From Zopfochytrium polystomum (taxonomy: Eukaryota > Chytridiomycota > Chytridiomycetes > Chytridiales > Chytridiaceae), in NCBI GenBank assembly GCA_025765615.1, contig JAIVFJ010000019.1:1-64000 (forward strand): a DNA stretch of 64,000 bases, in the 5' to 3' direction. Below are positions 31,656 through 42,916 of the stretch, in pieces. Position numbers and translations under genes: made by a program. The notes beneath the pieces are model-generated. The model saw only the letters and a list, made by a program, of their open reading frames with translations, had not been told where the DNA came from and made no database searches. Each line of letters starts with the position of its first letter. Position 1 is the stretch's first letter.

Positions 31656-34600
31656 TCAAAACTGAATGACAGAGGAAATGCCTCTGCCAAGGAGAAGAAT
31701 TGAATGTTCGGTGAGGAATTGTTGACCACATCGAAATTCAGGAGGAAGCCAGAAAAAGGATTTGGTGTTGGTGGGAGAGAACCAAACACCATTTTCCATA
31801 ACAGACACAGAGGCAGTTTTACCACCCTGCAGTTTCCTCCCTGACACATCGCGAACACAAAAACTCGATTGTTGGCTGCAAGAAACAGTTCCAGAAAGCC
31901 CAGCATTCTCTTGTAATTGGAGAGCAGTTGCAAGGTTGATGCAAATTGCTGTTCCGACCTTGTCCCTCAAAACAACAGACCGCCCATCAGCACTGAATCC
32001 ATCAGATACTGTGAAAGAGAAATATTTAATTGTGTGCATCAACTGCCAGTGGGCATTGGTCGCCTCCTTAAACCAGCTTGAATCAGCTCTGTCAGTGGAT
32101 GCGTTCCAAATCCGGACTGTCATGTTACCACATCCAGTCACAACAAACTGCTCATCAGGACTGAATGCTGCAGACAAGACGAACCCAAAGCCTCCCTCCA
32201 GCTTGTGCATCTCCTGGCCATTGGTTGCATTCCAAATCCTGGCTGTCATGTCAGCACTTCCAGACACGACAAACTGCCCATCAGGACTGAATGCTGCAGA
32301 GAAGACACGATCTGTGTGTCCCTCCAGCTTGTGCATCTCCTGGCCAGTGGATGCATTCCAAATCCTGACTGTCATGTCAACACTTCCAGACACAACAAAC
32401 TGCCCATCAGGACTGAATGCTGCAGAGAAGACCCTTTTGTTATGTCCCTCCAGCTTGTGCATCTCCTGGCCGGTGGATGCATTCCAAATCCTGACTGTCT
32501 TGTCAAAACTTCCAGACACAACAAACTGCCCATCAGGACTGAATGCTGCAGAGATGACTAAATTGGTGTGTCCCACAAGCTTGTGCATCTCCTCGCCAGT
32601 GTATGCATTCCAAATCCTGACTGTATTATCCGAACTTCCAGACACAACAAACTGCCCATCAGGACTGAATTTTGCAGAGTAGACAACATCAGAGAGTCCC
32701 ACCAGCTTCTTGCATACCTGGCCAATGGATGCATTCCAAATCCTGACTGTATTGTCCCAACTTCCAGACACGACAAACTGCCCATCAGGACTGAATGCTG
32801 CAGAGAAGACCCTTTTGTTATGTCCCTCCAGCTTGTCCATCTCCTGGCCAGTGGATGCATTCCAAATCCTGACTGTCATGTCATCACTTCCAGACACGAC
32901 AAACTGCCCATCAGGACTAAATGCTGCAGAGTTGACCCTTTTCTTATGTCCCTCCAGCTTGTCCATCTCCTGGCCAGTGGATGCATTCCAAATCCTGACT
33001 GTCATGTCATCACTTCCAGACACAACAAACTGCCCATCAGGACTGAATGCTGCGGACCTGACCTCTTTGGTGTGCCCCTCCAGCTTGTGCATCTCCTGGC
33101 CAGTGGATGCATTCCAAATCCTAACTGTCTTGTCTTTACTTCCAGACACAATAAACTGCCCATCAGGACTGAATGCTGCAGAGGTGACAGAACTGGTGTG
33201 TCCGTTGAGTTTGTGCATCTCCTGGCCAGTGGATGCATTCCAAATGACTGACCCGTCCCCACTTCCAGACACAATAAACTGCCCATCAGGACTGAATGCT
33301 GCAGAGGTGACAGAACTGATGTGTCTGTTGAGCTTGTGCATCTCCTGGCCAGTGGATGCATTCCAAATCCTAACCGTATTGTCAGCACTTCCAGACACAA
33401 CAAACTGCCCATCAGGACTGAATGCTGCAGACCAGACTCCTTTGCTGTGTCCCTCCAGCTTGTGCATCTCCTGGCCAGTGGATGCATTCCAAATCCTGAC
33501 TGTCATGTCAACACTTCCAGACACAATAAACTGCCCATCGGGACTGAATGCTGCAGTGAAGACCCACCCGTGTCCCTCAAGGACATTCATGCAAGTAGGC
33601 CAAGCTGTTGGCTGCCCTTTGACAACTCTTGGGCACAACACATCTGCTGGCAACATCCCTCCAAATTTCCTGTGAAATTCACAGCCACTTGGAGAGAAAG
33701 GAATGGCAGTGAAATAGACCTGCAAAGCTGATGCCTTGAGTGGAATGAGAAACTTTTGCAAAACTCTTTTCATGTCCGTCATCAACGTTTCCAAGCTTTT
33801 CTTTGCGGAACCATTCAACAAAGTCTGAAGTTTTGTCATGGCAGGAATCACCAGGTTGAGTGAGTCCAACAAGCTGCAGGCCTCCATGAAGTGATGTCCA
33901 TGATTTTCAAGAAAATCTTGCAACTCATCCAAGAGACTGTTTTTGGTCGTCTGATTCTCCACAGAATTCACCTTTGGGGGGGATTCCCTTGAGGCGTCAA
34001 AGCAGTGCTCCCAGAAGTGCTTCACTGCATATTGGACAAGCTCTGGGATCCCTTTTGCAACTTTTTCATTGAAATCAGGGATCTCAGTGTGAAATTCGTC
34101 AAATGGCAGATCACACATGTTGAACTTTAGATTCTTGTTCAGTGAACTGATGCACAGTCTTGCAAATCGTGCATGACCCTCATTCACCTCAGTCCTGACA
34201 GACAACCCACATCGCGATGGGTCAGTCAGGTAATCCTTCACAGACTTGTGGAAAATCCTGATCTTCTTGGAGGACCCGTCAAGAACAAGGATCGGATCAA
34301 GCATTCCGATGCATCTTTTCACGTTTCCAGGGCTCTTCCCATCCAGCAGCGACACCATGGCTGCTGCAGTCAGCGGTTCATAGGCAAGGACAATGATGGA
34401 CAGCAGCGTGTGAAGCAAAGGTTCCAACTGACTCAATTTGGCTGAGTCCCAAATGCCAGCAAAGATCCTGTCATACATTGTATCAATGTGGCCATTCATC
34501 TGGTCACCCTCTGGCAGGGCGTTGATCTTATCAAGAGAGATGACCTCAGTGCAGGAGTCCCTCAGGTAGGTGCAAGCAGTCACAAGCCAGACAAAAATCC

Positions 34601-36819
34601 CAGAGGACTTTGAAACAAGAAGCTTGGATCCCTCATCAACCACAGGCTGTGCAGCATTCAAGGATTTGAGGAAAGCTTGTGTGTACTCAATCTGGTCTTG
34701 AGTGTTCTCCTCGGCAGTTGGCTCAATTTCAGTGATTGGAATCATTTCAAAGGCCTTTGATATATCTTCTTCGGGGCGTCCAGTCACCAGCATCTTCACA
34801 TTTGAAGGAAGCATCCTGTTCAGTTCCTGAAACAGTGACAGAATGCCACTCCTCTTGCCAACAGCACCACACTCGTCCAGGGCATCCACAACAAGCACAA
34901 CAGGCACATCCAGCTGCTTGGTGTCAACAACACTCTGCAGTGGCTGAATAAGCAGCACCTTCATCATCTCAAACACAGATCTGGACAAAATATCTGGATT
35001 GTCTTGCTTGACTTGAAGAAGAATTACCCCAAACTGAAAGCTAAACTTTGCTAGACTGAAAACCAGGGTCAGGACCAGGTTGCGAGCACTGTTGCGACGT
35101 TCATCGTCATGCTTGCAAAAGAACATGCCACCAAGCATTCCAAAAGCCTCCAGCTCTCTGGAGACCATGGCAGCCATCACAGACTTGCCCACTCCAGCCA
35201 CACCCTTCAACCACATCACCCTGTTGGTGCTGGCTGCTGAGGGTTTGTCTGGCGACAGGAACTGAAATACTCTGTTGAGGAGCCACTGCCTGGATCCAGA
35301 AAGCAAATTCTTCAGAAGGGCCTGCCTTTCATCGTCCATAATGTCAGACAGGGGAGTCAGCCACGTTTCCAATTCATTCAATCTGGGTCTGGAGAGTGAA
35401 ATATCTGAACTTGCATAGAGAGTCTTCATTTCAGCTTTCCTTCGACTGTACACATTCCTTGCAACAGTGACAACCCTGTTGTATATCCAAAGTTAAAGTT
35501 GTGTGAGGACGGTTCAAGAAACACAACAAACACAAAATGCAAGTGCATACTTGAGGACATCATCGCTTTTTCTATCTGCAAAGGGGCCATTCAGCTCCAG
35601 CACCATCTTGACAGTTTCGGACACAGTGTGGCGCCGAGGGCTCAAAGGATGAGCATGAAGTGATTTTGGAAACTTGGAGTAATCAAAAGTGCTGAACTTG
35701 TTCTCCAACAACTCCTTCCTCCCATCGTCGAGAGTTGCAGTCGCATGCTCAGAAAGAAGAACTGGCAGGATGTCAACTCCTCTCCCTTCCTTCATCTCAA
35801 GTGCAAGTTCCCACTAACAGTCACGTTTAGCAACATCAGAAATCAGATCAACATGCTCACCTCCAACAAGCAATTGTCCAGCTTTTTGTCAGCCTCAAGC
35901 ATCCACTTCATGCTCGAATCAGAACACAGCAGAATAATAACTGAAGAGTGATACAAGCCCGACATGAAGTTGATGTTCCACTTCTGGCCAAAAGCAAGGC
36001 ACCTTGCATCCCAAAAAGCATGGAGACCGCTCATTTTGGTCTCTTCAGGAAGAGCAGTGCCACTGAAAGATTTCAACAAGGCTTTCTCCAATTCATGGAA
36101 AAGTTCCTTGGCAAACACTGTTTCTGATGGCTGGCGGTAGCTGTTTGAGGGTCAGATGATTGTTGGAACAAAACATGCAATGCTCAGACCTAATAAAGAA
36201 AGGATGCCTTTGAACACCAGTCTCACACTCCCAATCTCTTGGAATCAACCCCATCCACTTATCTGAAGGAGAGTTTGAAACAACAAGGGTGAGTCTCTGA
36301 TGATCATTCCTGAACTGCACAACTCACCCTTGTCAGGCACAAGGCTCTCATCAAAGCTATCACCATCAGCCGATGCAGCAGTGGGATGGGTAACTCCAGG
36401 AGTGTTAGCAACTGGAACAGTGCCATTACCACCACCAGCAGCAGCCGTGGTTGTGCTTGCTCCAGATGCAGTGGGAACAGTCTGGGTCACTCCAGGTAGG
36501 TTCGAAACAGGAACAGCAAGCACCTTAAAAAAATTTTTCAGAAAGAAATGAAAAAAGCAGAACAACTGATGAGAAGCAAACGTACTTTCCACTTCAAATG
36601 CTGAGAAAGCAGGCTTGCCAGGTCATCTTTCACATCGAGGATCATTTTACCACCAGTTGCAGAGTCCACATACACCAATTCAATGGGACCAGTGATATTC
36701 CATCGTGAAGCCACAAGCTGGTGCAGGTCGTCAAAGCTGGTGCTGGCAGGAACTTCAATCTTCCTTCCAGTATCACCAAGCTCAAAAACCACAGTCCAGG
36801 AATTCACTTTGCTCGTCAT
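31656..36819 (-). CDS. TIR-NACHT-WD40 receptor (NLR-type), apparently intact
   Basis: Six exons with consistent phase: 36819-36586, 36523-36328, 36262-36190, 36140-35861, 35813-35551, 35475-31656 (introns 47-75 nt), giving about 1621 residues. Exon 1 is a PB1-like domain (FDDLHQLVASRWNI, ELVYVDSATGGKM). Exon 2 is a Ser/Thr/Gly linker. Exons 3-5 form a TIR domain: HPFFISYRQPSE across a splice, HAFWDARCLAFGQKW, then LDNCLLEWELALEMKEG whose Glu fits the NADase position, then VDILPVLLS. Exon 6 has NACHT (Walker A KGVAGVGKSVMAA, Walker B VVLVVDALDECG), a helical arm, and twelve 42-residue WD40 repeats (AAFSPDGQFVVSGS ... TVRIWNASTGQEMHKLEGH) plus a degenerate tail blade. Such proteins detect a ligand through the propeller and signal by nucleotide-driven assembly. 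The start ATG and all splice sites are supported by frame continuity. Confidence 0.93.
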
Positions 36820-37079
36820 ATTTCACAAGAACAATCAATTGCGGATTCTGTGAAAAAGGAAATGAAAGTAAGATTGGGTGGTAATAAGAGAAGAGGGAGA
36901 TTTGGAAAGCAGGGCATTGGGACAGTGAGGCAGTTTAAACGAGAGTATTTGCATTAGCTTTAGCAACAGATAGCTAATATTCAGAAGTTTCTTTCAAGCA
37001 TGTTGAAACTGAACAAAGTTAGCAGGACTGGCCTGGAGCCACAGACAAAGTGCGCCTGCGTCGGGAGGGTGGAAGGTAG

Positions 37080-37210
37080 CTGTCTCATCACTGGCCAGCA
37101 TCGGAGCCTGTCCTCGCAATATCAACAACATGAATGTCGTTCTGGATGAAGTGGAGTGCAAGGTCTGCATCTTGCAAAACGTGGCTTGCGGGGGGGGGGG
37201 GGGGGGGGGG
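37080..37210 (-). pseudogene. Decayed ankyrin unit beside a 21-nt G run
   Basis: Minus-strand translation near 37113-37182 reads DADLALHFIQNDIHVVDI, recognisable against the ankyrin unit TPLHIASQNGHLEVV of the gene at 1-3603. It lies upstream of the WD40 receptor start. A run of 21 G occupies 37190-37210 and a second of about 11 lies near 37378. Confidence 0.5.
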
Positions 37211-37410
37211 CAGCATTTCAGATCATTACAAAAGGCACGAGAAAGAACACCTCCAGCCAGCCACCCTGAGGAGAATGGGTTTGCAGGAGATAATCCATGT
37301 CGATTGGAGGCCCATATGGCGAATCGAATGCCTTTTCCGTCGTCCCGGAAAACCCTTGGACGCCGCAATGGCTACGGGGGGGGGGGGAAAGGTAGAAGAG
37401 ATTCATGCTG

Positions 37411-37902
37411 TCAACGAACTCGCAACACGTCTTGGACACTTCTCGTACCCACATTTTTGTTGTACTCCACCTCAGTTACGACCTCTATAAAAATCCATGA
37501 CAAAAAGATATCTTTGAGAACAGGGTAAATCTCAATGTGAGACTCGGTGCCGTCCAGGCTTGTAATGGGCCTTGCAGAGCAGCCGGCCGATACCTCGTCC
37601 TGGGCGGCGACCATGTCTGCGGTATTCAACCCGTCGGGGTAGTATCTGTCCTGGTACCTGTCGGGTGGGTGAGTGCTGACCGGCGTTGACGACGGAGCCG
37701 CACCTGAGGATGCAGGCGGCGAGCTCGATGACCTGGCGGCCGCCGAAAAGTTTGGTGTGGCTGTCAACATGTACTCGCTCGGGCCGACACTCGGCCCGGC
37801 GGTCGGTCCACTCGTCGGATCGCTCATTCCGCAAAACTTGACCTCGACAGGATCGTACTTGGTCCTGGCTGGTGGATCCATCTGCAGCCTTGATGGGTCC
37901 AC
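37411..37902 (-). CDS. Hypothetical protein, unidentified
   Basis: An open frame of 163 codons with a Ser/Pro-rich first half and a more ordered second half (ITSLDGTESHIEIYPVLKDI, FLSWIFIEVVTEVEY). No family recognised. An upstream Pro-rich exon is possible near 37905-37970. It may be a real gene or a chance frame. Confidence 0.3.
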   Translation of the reverse strand: MDPSRLQMDPPARTKYDPVEVKFCGMSDPTSGPTAGPSVGPSEYMLTATPNFSAAARSSSSPPASSGAAPSSTPVSTHPPDRYQDRYYPDGLNTADMVAAQDEVSAGCSARPITSLDGTESHIEIYPVLKDIFLSWIFIEVVTEVEYNKNVGTRSVQDVLRVR

Positions 37903-38037
37903 GGAAAGCGCCTGTGTTGGGGGTGGGCGGCTGGGGCGGGGGCGGGGAGGACGGTCGATCGGCGCTCACCGGTTGTTCGTTCGTTCGTTCGTTTTTTGTT
38001 TCTCGTTTTTGCTTTTGCTTTTGGTTTTAAAATTTCC

Positions 38038-38071
38038 CTGTCTGTCTGTCTGTCTGTCTGCCTCTCTGTCT
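38038..38071. repeat. Microsatellite (CTGT)n
   Basis: Repeated CTGT units, with TTCG repeats slightly upstream (37976-37993). Confidence 0.85.
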
Positions 38072-38116
38072 AGACAGCCGACCCACCCGCTGTTCGTCAC
38101 ATCAAAAAACCCGCAG

Positions 38117-38880
38117 ATTCATCCAACTCTTCGTCACAACCCACCTCTTCTCCCCGTCCGTCACAGAGCGTGAGCTCCTCGCCATCGACTTGGAGCAGAA
38201 AATGAACCTCCAGTCCGGCTGCTGACGCATCCACCAGCTGCAGAAAGACTTGTCCCAAAAAAACCCACCTGTACCGCAATTTTGTCACAGGCAACGCCAA
38301 GACGCTCAAGGGCGCCGAGGGCAGCTGCGGCGGCCGCAACGTCCGCAACGAGGTCGTCCCCTGGTACAGGGAGCACTGAAGCGCCAACATCATGCGCCTC
38401 GTCGTGATCAGCAAGTACCTCGTCGACCAGGAGGCCGATTGGGTCATTGCCCAGTCAAAGCTGATCCCCAGCTCCGGACGCCCCGTCCCGGCTTTCCCGA
38501 GGCATCTGCTGTCAGTTGGTGCGCTGCGGACAGAAATTAGGATTAAGCCTGTCAAGGAGAATAGGGAGCTGCAGATCAATTTCGCATTCCCAGACCTGAC
38601 CGAGTTGTATTTATGCAAGCCTTCTTCGTACGTCTCTCACTTGCTCGACCACGAGTGAAGGAAGCATTCTGGCGCTGTTGGGAAAGCTTGGTTTGTTTCA
38701 GATTCCCTTTTTGATTTGATGTAGTGGCCCAGCTTGGGCAGATCTCTTTAGGTTAGGCAAGGGAACTGTCGCTGGAGAGCGTCTGGGGCGAAAGGATTCG
38801 GTTTCTTCACCATTTCCATCACGCTGACAGAGGAAGGATCCAGCGAGTTATCACACTTGTGAAGCAGTCGCCCCTCCGTC
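38117..38880 (+). pseudogene. Insulin-degrading-enzyme-like M16 metallopeptidase, disabled
   Basis: After an acceptor at 38116 the reading is FIQLFVTTHLFSPSVTEREL and LAIDLEQKMNLQSGC, then a TGA where the family has Trp, RIHQLQKDLSQ, a one-base shift, LYRNFVTGNAKTL, then a second TGA where the family has Tyr, SANIMRLVVISKYLVDQEAD, FRIKP-type strand (RTEIRIKPVKENRELQINFA) and SYVSHLLDHE. A frame change follows, then GSILALLGKLG, and after an intron-like gap GAKGFGFFTISITLTEEGS near 38790-38840. This is the non-catalytic part following the HxxEH domain; the zinc site itself is absent. Two nonsense codons and at least two frame changes make it a pseudogene. Confidence 0.82.
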
Positions 38881-40250
38881 ACTGCGCCAACCAGATCGCA
38901 ATTATTACCCCTCCATTGATTATTGACTGCTTGCTGCACCTTCTCTACAACTATTATAGCCTGGCGACTTTGCCCTGTTAGTTTTGGGTCTTTTGGTGTA
39001 AGCAGTGCACAGGAGCTTTGACCTGATACTGCTCTGCAAGAATGAAGCGAAAAACGCTATCTTGGGATAGGGGAAACGAGGTGACTCGCTGTTTTGGGAG
39101 CGCCTAGATATTAATGTGATGAAACTATTCACCAAGTTTTGTCTTCGTACCGCTTGTAACGTCGGAGTTACACAGGGACAAAAGATTTTTCTTACCAAAG
39201 CGCACAACCTATTTTTCTTAACTTTGTTAGGAGAAAAATTACCCTGGTACACAGGGACCAAGTAATCGAGTAGAACTAAGAGTTCTTCAACTTTTTAGCT
39301 CAAAATGAGCGTTCCCTGACCTCTGTGTGGTTAGCGGTAGGTCAGAGCAGGGTTTACTTAGTGGGTCGTGTACCACAAGGTGGTACGCCCCAGGTTACGC
39401 GTTTCTGGCCAGTTCAGCAGCGTAAAACACAAGAGAAGAGTTGCTTCCAACTATTTCTGCTGGGGGAATTGCTAAATTCGCTTGTTATTCTCGAGGGTTA
39501 GGTCGGGTGTCATCACAACTCAGCTCTATATAGCGCAGAGTGTAAATTTAATTGTTATGGATGGTTGGCGAGCACGGCGCACTCCAAAACCTTTCCTATA
39601 GCAATAGAAAGGTGCTGTTAACCTTTTTAGCACTGAGGAGCGCGAGGTTTATGGTATTTCCACAAATTTTACTGGAAACATACAGCTTAATTAAGAAAAC
39701 CGCATTTTTCAAAATCCGGTGCATTTTGCATAACAAGCATGCAGCTTCTCGATCATGAATAGTAAGAGAACAGCTTAGAGCATCTTTTCCAACCCAGTAT
39801 TCACGAGGTTTCAGAAATTCTTTGTAATTGAGAGGTCGGAAAACGAATTCAATTAAGAACGCATTTTAGAGGAACACCGGGGTTTTCTACAATTATCTTT
39901 TAAGCCTACTGCCAGAGAGGGATACGCTTCCTAGTGAAAGTTAGCTTTGTGGGCGTCGCCGACAAAGTAGCGGCGGAACTAACTCCATGGATATTGCGTG
40001 TAGCAAAAGCGTAACTATGTCGTTCAACAACGCTCAGCGAGGGCTTTCCAATGCACTATCACAAAGGTCTATTTTTTCTAATTTTCTTTTACTAATTAAA
40101 AGCTGCTAACTTTTGCAGATCCATACGCGGAATTGGCAGAGCTTTATATGTTGAGTTTTGGGGTCGAGTTACTAAGTGGTAACATCAAAAACGACGTCCC
40201 GCCTGGCAGCAGGTTGAAAGTTGGGTGTGTTTAAACCAGAAGACCCCCCC
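38881..40250. other. AT-richer anonymous region, no gene seen
   Basis: About 1.4 kb of lower GC than its surroundings, with no frame over 70 codons of recognisable type on either strand. A small hairpin GTACCACAAGGTGGTAC lies near 39370. It is bounded on the right by the 1.43-kb repeat B. Confidence 0.4.
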
Positions 40251-41679
40251 TGTGAGACTATACTCACTCCTTTGACCCGGGGATCTGTGCCCTAGAGTGA
40301 GGGAAAGCAAATAATAGGCTAAAACTAACTTTATTGGGCTGTCTAGGGGGTGTTTCAACCCTACTACTTGCCTAGTCCACAAAGTATCCCTACAGATCTG
40401 TCTAACAGGGGTCTCAAACACAAAGAATGAACATTCAGAGGGACAATCCTCTGAAGGATTGGTGCTGGGGCACCGATTACTTGCGTGGCCGCGGGCCGAT
40501 GCGAGGGGAAACGGAAGGGCACTCCCGAGGGCGCAACACAACCGCAGAATAAAGAGAGAGAAGGGGGAAACAGGGGTTTTTATCTCAGGAACGTAATCTC
40601 AAATACAACAGGAGCGGTTAATAGCAACGGGACAGACAGGGCGCGACCTAGCGCCCCTTGTCGCAGATGGTGCTGCAGGAGCCCTCGTCGTCGCCAGCGA
40701 CGGGGGGGAGAGAGAGAAGGGAGTCGACTATGTAGGGGTCAGAAGGTCGCCAGCAGGGAACTCGCACGCGGAAACACCTGCGATCATACACACACCCCAC
40801 CAGGCTGCGTCGGCACGATCACTCGACCAACAGGCTTTATCGCATCGCACTCGTACTCACACATCTCACCCTCACAGCAACAGGACCAAGGCAGACGCTT
40901 GTAGATCAAACTCTCAGGTGTCGGGGGCTGCACCGGGCGCAGCCACCAACACCCTCGTGGGGACGGGAAGGTTGGGGACGATGACGCCGTTGTCGTCGCG
41001 GCGGGCAAGCGTCAGGGATCCTCACTCCAACACAGAGCTGGCAATGTCACACAGTTGCTGGTGGGGCCAGCGGCATTCCCCACCCACGGCCCCTTAAGAG
41101 GAGCCCGACGAAGGGACCATGTACACACCTGGGTGTGTACCATCTCTCACTACCATCACCTTCGTGAGCCAGATGGATTTGAAGGGACTCTGTATTGGTG
41201 CCAATGGACAGAAATCAGATTGAAGAAAAAAAGGTAAAAGAGAAATGGCCCAAAAACAGAGAGAGAGAAAATTGACAAGTCAACCCCCCTGACTTGGAGC
41301 ATCCACCACAAATGCTCTGTCCCCCCCAACCCTATGTGTGTATGTGCAAGTGCCGAAAATAAATAATAAATTAGGCGGGCTTGGGGTACGGCCTGTTAGG
41401 CACCCCATCCCTAGGCAGTCAGGCAGTCTCCATTAGTCACTGAAAAAGAAAATATGTTGGGAAAACCCTGGTGCAACGGAACTGTTAAGACGAAAGTAGT
41501 AAAAGCAGGCCCAATAACAAAGACAGGTTAGCCGCAAATACACTTTGATAACGCCTTGGAAACTAAAGAACCAGGAGCAATAATAGTGGTCCCGATCCTT
41601 GCAGTTTTATGACAGGTATGCTTGTTCTTGCGAATAAAATCCCTAGACTTTATCACTGAGACCTCGGTGTAGTCTCACA
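40251..41679 (-). mobile_element. 1.43-kb repeat with terminal TGTGAGACTA, copy B
   Basis: Same element as 13317-14750 in the opposite orientation. Its ends are TGTGAGACTATACTCACTCC and the complement of TGTGAGACTACACCGAGGTC, i.e. 10-bp perfect terminal inverted repeats. No coding frame. The right end abuts the LINE-like copy B. Flanks (CCCCC and AGTGC) show no target duplication. Confidence 0.72.
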
Positions 41680-42533
41680 AGTGCCTGCAGCAGGCGCTGT
41701 CACTGGGGAAGACCTCCTCAGGGGCGGCCCTGCATCTGATGTTTGGAGTGGTCCCTGTGGCAGCCAGGAACAAGATGCTGAACGCCAGATACTTTTTCAG
41801 ACTCCACCACATTCAAGATGCTTGCAACACAACAGCTCAGATGTACAGGCACATGGTGGAGAAGATTGCCTCAGGGGCCTCTGTGGGACAGTCCTTGACA
41901 AAGTTTTCGATCGACTCTACAGGTATTCAGGATTTTTTGATCTCTGTGAGGCGGCCCTCCTTTGTGGAGTTGCCACTTGTGCTCCCCACAACCAAGGCCA
42001 ATGACATTGAAATGCCAGTGGTGAGAGCAAAGAACATTGAGGCTGCAGACATGCTGGCAATGCACAAGCGGGCTTTGGTGAGATGCCAGCAGAAGTTGAT
42101 GTAGATGGCTGGGATGGTAGTGTTCCACCAACCCTGTTTGAGGGCTGACTGTGCAGAGAAATACACTAGGAGACATGTTTTGGAATGTTCAGGGGTTAAG
42201 GTCAAGCTGGAGCCCAGCGGCTCCATCCTGCGTTGATTCCCATTGCAGAGCAGCAGGACTTGAATATTTCAGCAGTGGATTTGGGCTTAAGGTTGCTGGT
42301 CTTTTAGGCCCCCTACAGTGCCAAAGCTGAGGACAAGATCTCTAAGGAGACTTGCATTGCCTCAAAGAAGATGGGAATGAAGCTGGCCAGGATGATTGCA
42401 CAGATGCGCATTGAGTGTGGGGGATTGGCGAATTTCACTGATGCTTCAGAGACAACAGCAGCAGAGGAGGCAGAGGTTGTGGTGGAGGCAGGGTGTGTGG
42501 ACCAGCAGGATATGAGCATTCAGGAACGGATGG
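41680..42533 (+). mobile_element. LINE-like retroelement copy B, left part
   Basis: Carries a frame VVPVAARNKMLNARYFFRLH and downstream pieces matching copy A at 30550-30890 (KISKETCIASKK). Frames change several times. The element is split by the Ty3 insertion at 42533/47009 and resumes there. Confidence 0.65.
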
Positions 42534-42876
42534 TGTTATGAATCACCCTCTGGAAACCTCTGGAACCTTCTAGACCATTCCTTCATGGAACCTTCTGGAA
42601 CATTCTAGAACATTCCTTCATGGAACCTTGTGGAACCTTCTGGAACCTTCTTTGCTTTCCTGACTTGTCTTGTTGTCATTGGTATCATTGGTATCATTGT
42701 ATTACTAATTGCTCTTTCTGGGACTTTCTTTGAGTCTTGACAAGGAACACTCTCAAAAGGTATAAAAGGGGGATGGGGGACCTGTCCCATCCCTCAAGTG
42801 AATTATTGTTTCCAATACAATCATCACTCCTCTCAGTTCCTTGTCTGCCTTGTCCTGTCCTGCCCTGTTCCTGACA
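42534..42876 (+). repeat. 5' LTR
   Basis: TGTTATGAATCACC ... TTCCTGACA, 343 bp. Contains TATAAAAGGGGGATGGGG as a likely promoter. It is 35 bp longer than the 3' LTR because of an extra copy of the short repeat CATTCCTTCATGGAACC near its start. Confidence 0.95.
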
Positions 42877-42916
42877 TCATAATTCACTTCACCCTCTCCT
42901 ACTACTCTCTGCCATC

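Noticed and set aside
31762..33675. Long plus-strand frames with repeated CIPNPDC-like units, which look like a Cys-rich repeat protein
   Set aside because: They are the antisense of the WD40 array; repetition of an open codon pattern on one strand keeps the other open too. All domain evidence is on the minus strand.
38117..38658. TGA read as Trp (codon reassignment) in the IDE-like gene
   Set aside because: Only one TGA is at a Trp position, the other is at a Tyr, frame changes are also present, and the intact receptor uses TGG normally.
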